Positions 48,256-59,499 of a stretch of DNA of 64,000 nt are shown piece after piece; the stretch's first letter is position 1, and each line of letters begins with the position of its first letter. The position numbers were made by a program, and so were the translations under genes. Source of the stretch: Chaetorhynchus papuensis (Eukaryota; Chordata; Aves; Passeriformes; Rhipiduridae); contig VWYX01000690.1 of NCBI GenBank assembly GCA_013396525.1, forward strand, positions 179,614 to 243,613. Direction: 5' to 3'. Under the pieces are notes generated by a model that was not told the DNA's origin, ran no database searches, and saw only the letters and a list, made by a program, of their open reading frames with translations.

Positions 48256-48639
48256 AAAATGCTCATCTCTGTACTGTGGGATGTTTTCTGGGACATGTTT
48301 ATTCTTTAACATCTGCACACAGCTGTTTGCAAAGCCCTCATGGGGAACTCTGCATTCCAGTCAACCATGAACATCTCCAGCCAAACACGAACATGCTCAG
48401 ACTGCCAGAGTCCTCCTGTGCAAGGTGAGCTCATCCCTTCTCCCTGCCCACATCCTGGCTATGACAGGTCACCTCTGGCACCTGCCTTTCCCCCGGGGAG
48501 GTCTCTTGGCGTCCCCATCCTCCCCTCCTGCCCCAAGCCTTGCTGCTGCTCAGGTAGCAGCACCCACCACCATCCCTTCAGCCTCCACCTCGGCTCCCTC
48601 AGCCTCTTCAGCAGCAGGCAGCTGGGTCAATCCCCTCGC

Positions 48640-49240
48640 TGGGGCTCAAAAATGATTAAATTGATTAAAACCGCATGGAAGTGGGATCCCCATCCCAGCC
48701 CCAGTCCCGGATGTGGTGCTGAGGAGTCTGGGCTCTGCTGTGGCCGGGCTCAGTGGCAGAGGCTGCCCAGCTCTGGCCTCTCAAAGAGTTAACGCCGAGC
48801 AGCACCATTAATATTCTCACTGATAACCCCAAATACCAGCCCTGCACGGCTGTCGCTTTCATTAGCGCCGGGAAAATGAGCCCTTCAAAATAGGACAGGC
48901 GGCTGGGGGGGGCGTGGGGAGGAGGGCTTTGGGGCCAAACATGCGATTTTCCGTGCGATTGACGGATATTAAACCGCCTTCCAGTGACGTCAGGGGTCGC
49001 TTGGGTGATGGCGAAGGATTCCCCAGCCCCCCTCGGCCCCGAGCCCCCCAGCCCTCCCCGGGTGGGTGCCCCCGCCCCGGTGCTGCCGAGAGCCCCGGCA
49101 CCGGGTGCCGCGCTGGCCGTGGCCCCGAGCGCGGCGTTCGGGAGGTGTGCGGGCGGCTGTCACATCGCATCAGCTCCCACCCCGGCGCGGTGACTCGATT
49201 AAGGTCCTTTGCCGCAGAACCGCTTAAAGAGTCAGAGATT
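48640..49240. promoter_or_regulatory. motif-dense CpG/AT mosaic with a canonical CRE
   Basis: AT-rich motifs (ATGATTAAATTGATTAAAAC near 48651, ACCATTAATATTCTCAC near 48803) precede a CpG-dense block holding the palindromic CRE TGACGTCA at 48985-48992 and GTGACTCGATTAAGGTCC near 49190. This is the strongest looking enhancer or promoter candidate in the right half of the spacer. There is no transcript evidence. Confidence 0.3.
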
Positions 49241-49947
49241 CACTCAACCGGCTGGGCAGAGCCAGGGGTGGCCGGGCACCGCCGGGCACGGGGACCTCCC
49301 AGGGATGGGGCAGGGCGGGGAGATGGGGTCTGGGGATTTTTCCTTTTCAGATGTGGAAGGGGAGCGAGAGCCCTGCTCGGTGTGTGGGAAAGTTCATCTT
49401 CCACGTAACCTGTCGAGGAGGTGCAGTGCCCGCGGCACCTCAGACCTCCTAAATTTTGCTCTACCACGTGTATTCCCAACAAATCTGAGCCTAGGGGCAC
49501 TGGGAAAGGTTGGCTCAGGCAGGGGCCAGATCCATTCTGCTCTCCACCACAGCCTTCCAGGGAATCCCAGGGAAATTGCCAGGGCATGGATTGGTTGTGT
49601 CTCCCAGTGTTTTGGCTGCAGTTGTCCAGCTCCTTTGGGATGCTGCTGTGGCCAGGGAGAGGGATCTGATGAGATGGGGAAACTGAGGCAGGGGCCAGGT
49701 GCTTGAGCTGTCCGAAGACATGACGGATGGATGGGGTTTAGGGCTGGGGTTGTGGTGCTGTTGGCACCAGAGGAGCCACAGAAGGAGCTGCAGCAATGGG
49801 AAGCACAGCCTGGGGCTGGGCAGAGGCTGCTGGGGCAGTCTGGGAGGATCACACCAATTTGTGGCACCGTGTCCCCATTCAGGTCCCACGGTCCATAGTG
49901 AAAAACAAGTCTTGTGAGATGCGGAGTGTGTGCCAAGGCCCCTCAAA
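49241..49947. other. intergenic, no gene seen
   Basis: Unique sequence of mixed composition between a motif-dense block and a CR1 fragment. No exon or repeat recognised. Confidence 0.4.
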
Positions 49948-50099
49948 GAATCAGAACAGTTTGGAAGGGACCTTAAAGCCCATCTCATTCCACCCCCTGC
50001 CATGGGCAGGGACACCTTCCCTAGACTGGGTTGCTCCGAGCCCCATCCAACCTGGCCTTGGACACTGCCAGGGATCCAGGGGCAGCCACAGCTTCATCC
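49948..50099 (-). mobile_element. CR1 LINE 3' fragment, minus orientation
   Basis: AATCAGAACAGTTTGGAAGG to CAGGGGCAGCCACAGCTTC is a reversed CR1 end, including TGCCATGGGCAGGGACACC. Confidence 0.88.
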
Positions 50100-53000
50100 T
50101 TCTCTTCCTAAATGGAGACACTGAAGCAGCTTATGTTCAAGCCAGGCATTAACTGGGAAATGAAGATCCACTTTGACCCATGCCCAGGGAGGGTGATGAC
50201 CAAGACAAACCTGCCCCTGACCCTCTGAGGGTACCAGGAACCAGTAATGATTCAAGGTTTCTGTTCTCCACAGTCCTGGAGGACCCTGCCATGGGTGCTT
50301 GTACAGGGACCGTAGCAGAGCTCCATCCCATTTTGCATGGACCCCGTGGTCCTGGGGCTGCCCAGGCACAGAGCTGCCCCCCTGCCAGGCCCCAGCCTGC
50401 TCCTGCTGGGCAGAAGGGTGCCCTGGAGAAGGGTGCCCCTTTTTGTGCCCTGCACATTCCTCAGCCCATGGTGCTCCCCTGCACGGCACCAGCTGCATCC
50501 CCACAGAGCCCCAGCACGCCTGGGGCTGGAAGGGCCTCTGGAGATGTTCTGGTCCAACCCCCTGCCCGCAGCCTGCCCCCTCCCTGACCCTTGGGGTGCC
50601 CTGTTGAGCTTGTCTTCTAATCTGCCCAAGCGACGGCTGTCCCCAGAGGTGTCCTGGCACCCAGGCATGGGATCTAGCATGGGACAACCCCAGCAGCATC
50701 CTGTGGGGAGGGACAGGGATGTCCTCACCTGGCTACAGTGCAGCTGGGGGTCACTGGTGGAGAAGAGGCACTGCCACCAAAGTCACCAGCAGGGTGGCAC
50801 AGCTGAGAGGAGAGGGGCTGCATCTCTCTCCCCACCTCTGCTGCTTTCAGGCTGATGTCCCTGGTGCTGGGAGGGACCAAACCCGGGGCCGAGGAAGCCA
50901 AATCCCGGTGTGTCGCACACGTGGGGCCGGGGAGGCTGTGCCGGGCTCAGCCCTCGCCGCGGAGCAGGCGGCAGCCTGTGTGACAAGCCAGACCAGCATG
51001 GTGGATGGCAGTAATTATCGTGCCGCCCACAGCTGAAGGGGAGCATATGGTAAGGAAAAGGAAACTAACTTGTATTTTTCCGCACCCCCGGGCTCAGCCT
51101 TTCTGGGGCTGTCACAGTCGATTTGTGCTGCCTGAGCTGTTTCGCCCCGGCCGCCTCTGCATCCGGCAGCTCCCTCGCAGGCAGCGGCGGGGCTGGTGCT
51201 CGGCGCTCGCTGCTCCCGCAGCCCCTCGTGCCGGGGACGCGGCCGGCGGCTCCGCGGGGTGCGACAGCCCCGGTCCCGCTCCCTGTCCCTGCTGGGACAC
51301 GGCCGGCGCCGTGCTGGGGCGGCGGCGGGAGCTGGATGTGCCTGGGGTGCTGCCATGGATGCGTTTGGAGCCGTGGGGTTGACGGGGCACCTTGGGATGC
51401 AGAAGCCCTGAGGAACCCTGGACAGAGCCGGACACCGACCCCGGCAGGGGGCTGGGTTTGGGGAGGTCTCTGCAGCAGCCCTGGGTTATCCATCAGCTCT
51501 GAGCTGTCTCTGCTTTCCAGCCACACCAGGCTTTCCTGAAGGTGGATTATTCCCCACGGGAGCTCCCAGCCAACCCCGAAAAGCCACCACGAGTCCTACA
51601 CAAAGCCCTCCCCGAGCCACTGCGTGTGCCACAGGCAGACATTTGTAGGGTCCTGGAATGGTTGGGCTGGAAAGGACCTCAAAGATCATCCAGTCCCACC
51701 CCCTGCCATGGGCAGGGACACCTTCCACTATCCCAGGTTGCTCCAAGCCCCGTCCAGCCTGGCCTTGGACACTTCCAGGGATCCAGGGGCAGCCACAGCT
51801 TCTCTGGGCACCCTGTGCCAGGGCCTCCCCACCCTCCCAGGGATGAATTTTTCCTTACTATCCAATCTAACCCTGCTCTCAGAATGTCTCCACTGCACTG
51901 ACACCCTGGCACAATGTGGCCTCTCAGGTGGCCCCAAGGTGGCCAGGATCTGGCTGAGAGGGAAAGCTGCTGCCTCACTCCATAGCTCTCTCCTGGTCCA
52001 TCCTCTGTCCAAATCCTCTTGCCAAAAGTGAGCCAGGAGGAGGTAGATTCAGCGGGCAGCTGTCCCTGTTGGAAGCACAGTGTTTTCCAAGCCGGTTCAT
52101 GGCCAGTGAGGATTTCTCAGGTATGGGAAGAAGAGAGATCTCTCCATGGAGCTGCCAGCAGGAGTTGGGGTGGGCGAATCCTGCTGGTATTGTCCTTGTC
52201 GTGACAAGGAGGGTCCGGTGCTGGAGCTGAGCTCCTTCAAGGGTCGTGATCCCCTCTGTGGTGCAGGGCTGTGTAGGCACCACCTGGGCATCCTTGCCAC
52301 CATCACCACAGACTGGTTCATCTGCCAGCTGGGCATGGATTCACCCCTGGAAGACAAACTTCCATTTTTCATTGAGAAAGGGGACGTGGGAGTTTCCAGT
52401 TCCTTTCCAGACCTGCTGCCAAGGGGCTCCTGGAAGAGGCTGGACCAAGACACTGTTTCTATGCAGTGGGATATAAAACCGGTTTTCTCACTATTGCTGG
52501 TGTCTCACTGGTACAGGGCAGCATCTCGGGGGTCTGGTTTGGGTACAGAATCTCTGAAAACAGCGCTGAGCCTTGTGGGAGGTGGGAACCAGGGTCTGAT
52601 TGGTTTGACACCTCAGCTCAGAACTGCTCAGGATGAAACACCAAATCTGGTCACCCAGGCACCCTGCTTGACCCAAAGAGGGAGGATTTTGCAGGGGTCT
52701 GCTTCACGTGGGTGGTTGCTGGTCACAGGATGCAGCACCAGCATCCCCAGCACCTGGGGGAGGTTATTTCTTTAGGAGTAAACTCAATGAACAGGAGAGC
52801 TCAGCCCCTCACAAACCCCCAGCAAACACCAATAGAAAGAGGGGACATGAGGAGAAGAGGGCTGCACCCCTGCGCCCTGAAGCTGCTCTTCCCACAGCCA
52901 GGGTCACCTTCCTGGGCTCGTTTCCAGCCCCTGGCAGCCACACAGCCTGGAGAGCAGGGCTGGGGACAGCAGCCACCGATGGAGCTCCTTCCCCTGCACC

Positions 53001-53829
53001 AGGAGGTGCCCAGCTCCATCCAGCTCCATCCTGGGCCAGCCGGCTGCAGTGCCTGGATGCCAGAGGAGGGTGGCACGGGCAGAGGCTGCTGGTTTTTAGC
53101 ACACGGCCCGGAGAGCCGCTGACCCCCGGGCACGGCGCGGGGCCCATCTGTCGTGCCAGCCTCTGGCCCACGGACAGCTTGTGCTCCATGGTCCTGAGCA
53201 TTGCTCAATGCCGGGGCCGCGGCCCCGGGCACGGCCAGCTCTGGATGCTCCCTCCACAGCCGCTGCCCCCAGCCCCTCCAGCAGCGCTGGGCCCCCCCAT
53301 CTGACCAACACCCCAGGGATACAGATGGAGAAGTGAAAGGGGGCTGTGCAGCCCCTTGGCTCATCGATAACCCGGGGTGGGGGGATTAAGATGCACACGG
53401 AGAATGGGAACATCAATTAGTTTCTCTCTAATGGCAGGAGGAGGATGGGGGCTCTTAAGGGGGTGGGGGGCATCCTGAAATGCAGAGCTGAATTCCCAGG
53501 CTGGAGGAGCCGAAGGATGCAGACGTGGTGTAGGGAACCCTTTCCATGTCTGTGTTCCCTCCTCGTGCTGGATCCCTTGGGTTTGCCTGTAGGACCCCAA
53601 AAGCGTAACCCCCCCACCCCTGGACTCCCCACCTACCCCAAGAGCCCTTTTCTGGGGAAAATTTGGTTTGAGGGGAAAAAACACCAAACCCGAGCTTAAC
53701 TCCTCCAGCCAGGGCTGAGTGAACAGGAGCGGTGGGGTGGGCTAGGAAGGAGAAGACCCCCGGGAAGCTGCGACTCGGTGCCTCCTCCCCCTGCGGGTCT
53801 CTGACCTCCCGTTTGCCTGTCAAGAGCGA
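50100..53829. other. intergenic, GC-rich, one CR1 inside
   Basis: No gene supported. CpG-dense blocks occur at about 50880-50970 and 51130-51330. A weak CR1-like stretch (GCTGGAAGGGCCTCTGGAG) lies near 50525. Remaining open frames overlap on both strands. Confidence 0.4.
51650..51882 (-). mobile_element. CR1 LINE 3' fragment, minus orientation
   Basis: CCTGGAATGGTTGGGCTGG, GGACCTCAAAGATCATCCAG, GCCATGGGCAGGGACACC and TACTATCCAATCTAACCCTG occur in the order of a reversed CR1 end. Confidence 0.9.
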
Positions 53830-54010
53830 GCTCCGCCACCGAAACACCCCCTGTCAAATTAGTGAGTCAGAAGACGTAAGAGAGACCACCGCTGCTAATT
53901 TGTACATTAACTGGTTCTGACAGAAATATTTCACAAGTGAAAAAACAGAAAATGTGCCTCAAGACAATGTGCAACTTCCGTACCAGCAAACTTCTGCTTA
54001 ACTGTGCGGT
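53830..54010. promoter_or_regulatory. AT-rich candidate element with AP-1 site
   Basis: TGAGTCA (53863-53869) is a consensus AP-1 site, next to GACGTAAG. AT-rich unique sequence follows (GCTAATTTGTACATTAACTG, then CAGAAATATTTCACAAGTG). The block contrasts sharply with GC-rich flanks and has no repeat signature. Confidence 0.28.
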
Positions 54011-56524
54011 GCCCGAGGAGGGGGGACCCCCCGCCCCGCCGCACCCCGCTGGGAGCAGCGGGATGGGTTTGGCCCCGGGAGATTCTCTTGGAAGGCTGGA
54101 TCAGGCCCTGAGCCGTGGGAGTGGGGCAAGCGGCCACAGATTCCCAAAAAAAGGGGAAGGGGGAGGAGGGGGGTGAGGAAGAGAGGGCAGGGGGGCCCGG
54201 CACCGTTCCCCATCGGGAAAAGGGAAAGGGACTGACAGGGTGAAAGGGGCTTGGTGAGAGCCCCCTCCTCGCCCTACCATAGAGGGGTGCTGCCCCTCCA
54301 CAACACCCCTGTATCACCCACCCTGCCTCCAGCAGCTGCCGACATCGGGGTCTGCTGCTTTTTGCCCCCAGCCCAGGATACGACCTGCTGGGGCTGTTCC
54401 CGTTGTCACCATGTGGGACAAGCCGTGGGTCACGAGCTGTGGCCACTCTGCCGGGAAAATCCAGGGGTGCAGGCAGCTCCCAGCTGTGCCCACCCCAGCC
54501 CCACCGTGCCCACGGGAGAGCAGCAGGGTGCAAACCCTCCCCGGGACCCACGGGAACCCTGAGCCACCGCAGCACCGCCAGCTCCTTGTCACCACAAGCG
54601 GCCGTGGCCAAAGCTGGTGGCCAAAGCTGGTGGCCGAGCCCCTCTGCCGAGCCCCCGGGCAGCAGAACCCCACGGAGAGGAAGCAGGAACGCGGCGGCTG
54701 CCGGGGCTGCCTGGTGGCCCCTCACGGTGGCCTCACGCCCTGCCCGGGCCCGTCCCCCCCGCGCGGGGCTGGCACCGGTGCGTGTCGGGGCGCGGGTGGG
54801 AGCAGGTCCTCGGGCCAGCAGCACCGAGCACATGATCTGTTGTGGCAGGTTCCCTGCAGCCTGGAGCCAGCCCCGAGCGAGCGCTGGTGATGGCTTTAAT
54901 TGCTTTCAGATTCGATAGCCCAGCCCGTGACAGCCCGGGCGGCGCGGCCCCAGCTGTGCCGGCCCGGACCCTGCGCGGCCCCGCGCCCGCTGCCCTCGGA
55001 CGGAGAGCCCGGGAGGAGGAGGAGGAGAGGAGCCGTCCTGGGATGGGGTCTTCCTCTTCACCCCGGCAAAGTCTTCTCCTTCCTCGTGTCTGTCTGGGTG
55101 ACCCCCTGAGCCTCGTCCCTGGGGAGACCCAGCCGAGGGACAGCGTGGCACCCCAGGATGCCATGGCAGCCCTGCTGTGAAGCCACCCGGCCGTGTGCCA
55201 CCGTGACCCCCAGGTGAGCATCCCAGGGCAGCTCCATCCCCGCCCTCAGGGTGCAGCTCTGCCCCATTCGGAGGCGAGGGGGATGCTGGAGGGCTCTGCT
55301 CGCCCATCAGAGCTGGGGACGTGGGAGGCGGAGGGTCCGTGATGCCACTGGGGCACAGGCTGGTCCTCTCTGGTGGCTGCTTGTGCCCCCCCAACCTGCA
55401 GGGCCGTGTCGGGGGACTGGGGACTGCTCTCTAGGTAGTTTGGGTCTGACCCAGATCTCGGGGGGTTTCTCCCCCATCCGAAGGGGGAAGAAACTGACCC
55501 CAAGCATCAGGTCCCCACCCCACTTGGTGGTGGCTGTGGGGGAGCTGGGGATCTGCGGGATGGGAGGATAAAGGGCTGCTCACCACCTACATTGGCACCC
55601 GTGGGCTGGCCCTGACCCGCTGGTGCCTGTGCCTTTATCCTCCTCCTCCTCTGTCCCGCTGCTGCCGTGGTCCGAGGTACCTCCCCCGGCTCCAGCCCAG
55701 CCCAGGTGGGTGCAGGCAGCTGCAGGATCCGTAATGTTTCCCTGCCTGGCACTGGAGTGTGCGCGAGGGAAGCAGGGTGAGCACCCCGGCACCCAGAGCT
55801 CCCCCACGCACGCACGGCCCGCAGCAAGGCAGGGGGGTGCCAGCCTGAGCCTCCCTCCTGGCACACGGGGGCAGTGATGGCCGGGCCATGTGTCCTTCCT
55901 GAGTGCCACCAGCCGGGAGCCCTGGCCCCAGCGGCGCCCGCTCCCTGCGGGGTGCCGGGGTGGGGATGGGGCTGCCTGCAAGGAACCCCCGTCCCCGTGC
56001 CTGCAGGCTGGGCAGCAGCAGCGGCTGGTGCCGGTGAAGGTGAAGGCTCCTCCGAGGCTCGCCAGCTCCTGGCAGAGCGCGGGACGCAGCGGAGGATGAG
56101 GAGGGGGCCGCTCGCATCCCGATCCATTATTGCGGGCAGCGCCGGCGGGCGCCCGGGGCAGGGGCTGCATTATTGACGAAGGGGAAGGCAGGCCGGGGCT
56201 CAGGCAGGGACCCTCCTGCAGGGCTCAGCCCCGGGCAAAGCACTTCGCCTGCGCCGCAGAGCCGCAGAGCTGCCAGGCCTGGCCCGGGGCAGCGGCCGCA
56301 GCCGCCGCAGCCACCCACCGCAGCCTGGTCCTGCGGCCGCAGAGCATCCCCTGCGCCCTGGGTGAACCCTGGCCGGGTTCTGGGCTCAGGGCACCCATCG
56401 GCACCTCCGGGGAGGGTGATGGAGGTGGGCAACAACACCCTTGCGATGCTCGCTCTGGCACTGGTGCTGCAGCTCTGCCCCCTCAACCCAGCGCAGCGCT
56501 GGTGCTGCTCTTTTTTAAGCTTCC
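54011..56524. other. GC-rich, CpG-dense intergenic segment
   Basis: CpG-dense at about 54640-55010 and 56040-56350. Many overlapping open frames, up to 300 codons on minus at 53931-54833, have no domain and low-complexity Pro/Arg/Ala composition. No gene is called. Confidence 0.4.
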
Positions 56525-56660
56525 CTCTCTCTCCAGGCGGAGATTTGTGGCGTAAAATGCACAATATGTTCTATCTGCCCTGTGGGAGCCATAAAATATT
56601 CACCAGCAGCTCCCATTATAGTCAGAGTGAATCACAGAGAGCGCTCGAGCCCTCGCTCCC
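56525..56660. promoter_or_regulatory. AT-rich candidate element
   Basis: GTAAAATGCACAATATG, CCATAAAATATTCACC and CCATTATAGTCAGAGTG lie in an AT-rich island between CpG-dense sequence. CATAAA resembles a posterior-HOX/CDX-type core. Evidence is compositional. Confidence 0.25.
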
Positions 56661-56853
56661 TGACATGCCCCCTCCCCGAGCAGCCCCGGCGCAGCCGCGG
56701 GGTCCCGGCGGTGCCAGGGCCTGACGAGCGGCCAGAGCCCGGCCGGATCCCCGGGCAAGGACCCACATTCCCACCTCTGCCCCCGGGAGATATTTCCCCG
56801 GGCTCAGAAGGTCAAGGGGTGGTGACCGTGCTAATGAGACGGCGACTGCCTTA

Positions 56854-57035
56854 GAGAATCCCAGAATGGATTGGGATGGAAGGGACCTTAAAGCCCATCC
56901 CGTTCCCCCCCTGCCATGGGCAGGGACACCTTCCACTGTCCCAGGCTGCTCCAAGCCTCGTCCAACCTGGCCTTGGACACTGCCAGGGATCCAGGGGCAG
57001 CCACAGCTTCTCTGGGCACCCTGTGCCAGGGCCTC
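56854..57035 (-). mobile_element. CR1 LINE 3' fragment, minus orientation
   Basis: GAATCCCAGAATGGATTGGG, GGAAGGGACCTTAAAGCCC, CAACCTGGCCTTGGACACTG and CTGTGCCAGGGCCTCAG follow the reversed CR1 order. Confidence 0.9.
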
Positions 57036-57539
57036 AGCCCCCTTCACCTTCACCTTCCTGAGCACCCTCCAGTGTGCCCAGGAAGGAGCAGCACTGGCCC
57101 TGTGGGTGGAGGGGACCAGCGCGACGGCGGCAGCAGCAGCAGTGGGGTGGGCTCACTTGGCCCTGGCAGCCTGCCCTGCTCATGCTGTCCCACCAGGTGA
57201 GCTGGCGTGTGGACATCCCTGGGGTGACTTGTGCTGTCATTTTTGCAGCCACAGCCCCTTGGGTGAGATGTCACAGCCGTGCCAGGGCACTGGGACAGCC
57301 CCTGCCTGCTCCCTGCCTCAGCTGTCACACCTGTGCCTCTGCTCTTCATGCTGCTCAGCATGCACGCTTCCTCCCTCTCCCCTCCACAGTGTCCTGCTGT
57401 CCATCCTTCCCTTCCATCCATCCTTCCCCTGACCCGCTGCTCCCTCTGCCCATCCCCATCTCCCCCTTCAGACCTCAGGCTTAAGACTGACAGAGCCAAG
57501 GGACGACAAATTTCCTGACAAAGCAACACCCTCCTCCAG

Positions 57540-57655
57540 AGCTGATGTGTCAAACACAATTCTATCTTTTGCCACACAATTATTTGTAATTATAAAGCAG
57601 TTAATGCTGCCTCAGCCCTCGGGAATTGGGCACAATTAGGGTTGGATTTCACCTC
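57540..57655. promoter_or_regulatory. homeodomain-motif-rich AT island
   Basis: Several TAAT-type cores occur within 115 bp: ACACAATTATTTGTAATTAT (57574 onward), AGCAGTTAATGC and GGCACAATTAGGG. It stands alone in GC-rich surroundings and is not part of a CR1. Confidence 0.3.
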
Positions 57656-58189
57656 CACCCCTTCCATGGCTACAGCGCAGCTCTCAGCCCGTTCCGGGAT
57701 GCTGGGGGTGTTCTGAAGGCTCCCAAAGTGTCCAGACAGGATCATTGCCCTCCACTGCCATCCACGTGCCCGCTCCTGCGAGGTGGTGTCCCCTCCACCC
57801 ACCAGCCCCCTGGCGAGTGTCCCCGGCTGCACCGGGCACTGCCGTGCCAAGCTCCCGGCATGGCAGGATTTGCTCCCAGTGCGTTGACAGGCGCGGGGCT
57901 CACCAGGACGTGGCTCCAGAGAGCCGTGGCCGTGGGAAGGCAGGACACGATCACCCACCTGGGCTGGTCATCACGACAAGAGCCACCAGCAGGTCACTGA
58001 GGTGTCCCAGCGTGTCCTTGGCACTGAGCAGCGCAGAGCGGGGCGGGGGGGACCCGTGGTGGCCCCACAACCCACCGGGATCGCCAGGAGGCAGCAGCGA
58101 GGGGCTGCACGGCCGCGAGGGTTAAACCCGGCTCCTCTCCCTGAACAGACTGAGGCAGAAGAGGGAGCGTGGCCGTGCCCTCCCCGCCA

Positions 58190-58330
58190 AAATTAACTCT
58201 CCATCTGTTTCTCCCTGGCTGAGGCTGATGGCTTGTGACAGGGCCTCCTGAATGCAAAGATGTTTCGCCCGGAAAAATCTATTACAAGTTGCTGTAAGAA
58301 AGACCGAAATCCTCTCCTTCTGTCTCTCCC
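58190..58330. promoter_or_regulatory. AT-richer unique block, candidate conserved element
   Basis: AAAATTAACTCTCCATCTG, GAATGCAAAGATGTTTCGCC and AAAATCTATTACAAGTTGC form a 140-bp unique block just left of a CpG-dense segment. It has no open frame and no repeat signature. Confidence 0.22.
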
Positions 58331-58924
58331 TACTGGTCTCAAGGTGCCCACCCCGGGCGAGAGCGGGCTGGCAGCCGGCCGCCTCCGCTCAGCCGGAAAG
58401 TTCTCCCCGCGCCAGGCGGCCTCGCCGCCGGACAAACGGCACGGCAGGGAGCAGGGGAGCTGCCCTGGGTGCTGCGGAGGGAGAGCTGCTCCTGCATCCC
58501 CAGCCCGGGCACGGTGCCGGGGATGCAGCGGGCACGGCCATGGCGCTGCCCGGCACGGAGCGGGTGGGGAAACTGAGGCAGGAGGAGCGGGACCGCACCC
58601 AGGCGGATGGTGGGTGCCCTCTCCCGGCCACGGCACAGCCCTGCTCGGCCCTGCGACTGAACACCGCTCATTTTATGGGAATTTCTGGACTTTGCTTTTG
58701 TTTGGCTTTAGCTCCGCCCCTTTCTGCGCCCCCGCACCCCGAAGTGCAGCTAAACAACTTCGAATTCCCTTTTTTGGTGCTCAGCTCTTCCCCCAGCACA
58801 CCACCGACTGTCACTGCTCCACGGAAAAGCCTTCAAGACCCATGGCTTTGACCCCCAAACCTGCCCCCTCATCCTTTTTGTCTCTTCCACAGCAAAACCA
58901 GGCAGCTTCAGTAAAAAACAAAAC

Positions 58925-58930
58925 TTTATT
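58925..58930 (-). promoter_or_regulatory. CAPN15: CAPN15 polyadenylation signal AATAAA
   Basis: The minus strand reads CCAAATAAAGTTTTG, a canonical AATAAA followed by T-rich sequence. It is the first canonical signal I see downstream of the CAPN15 stop on that strand. Confidence 0.6.
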
Positions 58931-59456
58931 TGGTCCATCAGAACCTGAGTTTGAAAACCACCCATGGATAATTTGTATCATACAGGGATTACTGATCTGA
59001 TTTACAATTGATAAAATATCCTATGATTCTGAAGAGCTGGACAGTATTTACAGGGTTAAAAATATTCACAGCTCAGAAAGACAGAAAGAGAGAGGAGGAA
59101 AAAAAAAGTGAAGGACAAATCATCCCAAGGAGGAAGGAGCTGGAAAGAGAGAAAACAGAACAACAAACAAAAATACGGACAGAGCTTGGCTCAGCAGCCC
59201 CGGCTGGGGGGGTGCCAGGGTAGCCCACCCCCCCACCACCCCCAAATCCCTGGGGGACACAGAGGGACAGGCTGGGCAGAGCCCCCCACACCCCCTGCCC
59301 AACCCAGCTGCTGGTGCAGGGTTTGGGCTGCAGGATTTGGGGTGCAGGACCCCCCAGCACAGTCCCTGCCAGAACAGGGTCCAGCATTGCCCATCACCCC
59401 CCCTCAGCTGAAGGTCCACACAGCTCAGGAAGGAGAGGGCACAGAGGGGGACCCCC

Positions 59457-59459
<3 letters not shown>

Positions 59460-59496
<37 letters not shown>
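59460..59496. repeat. CA/TG dinucleotide microsatellite in the CAPN15 3' UTR
   Basis: About 18 uninterrupted CA units on plus, read as a UG repeat in the CAPN15 mRNA. UG repeats are known binding sites for TDP-43 and CELF-type proteins. Confidence 0.97.

Positions 59497-59499
<3 letters not shown>

Larger units (their letters stand above)
57036..58904. other. intergenic downstream of CAPN15 with two AT-rich islands
   Basis: A CpG-dense block lies at 58330-58640. Two AT-rich islands are listed separately. No exon is seen; frames up to 246 codons here overlap on both strands without domains. Confidence 0.4.

Noticed and set aside
50517..50640. possible further CR1 fragment
   Set aside because: Only one short CR1-like phrase matches and the tail is not recognisable, so it is mentioned in the region note but not called.
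53931..54833. 300-codon open frame on minus
   Set aside because: Pro/Arg/Ala-rich low complexity in a CpG-dense region, without a recognisable domain.
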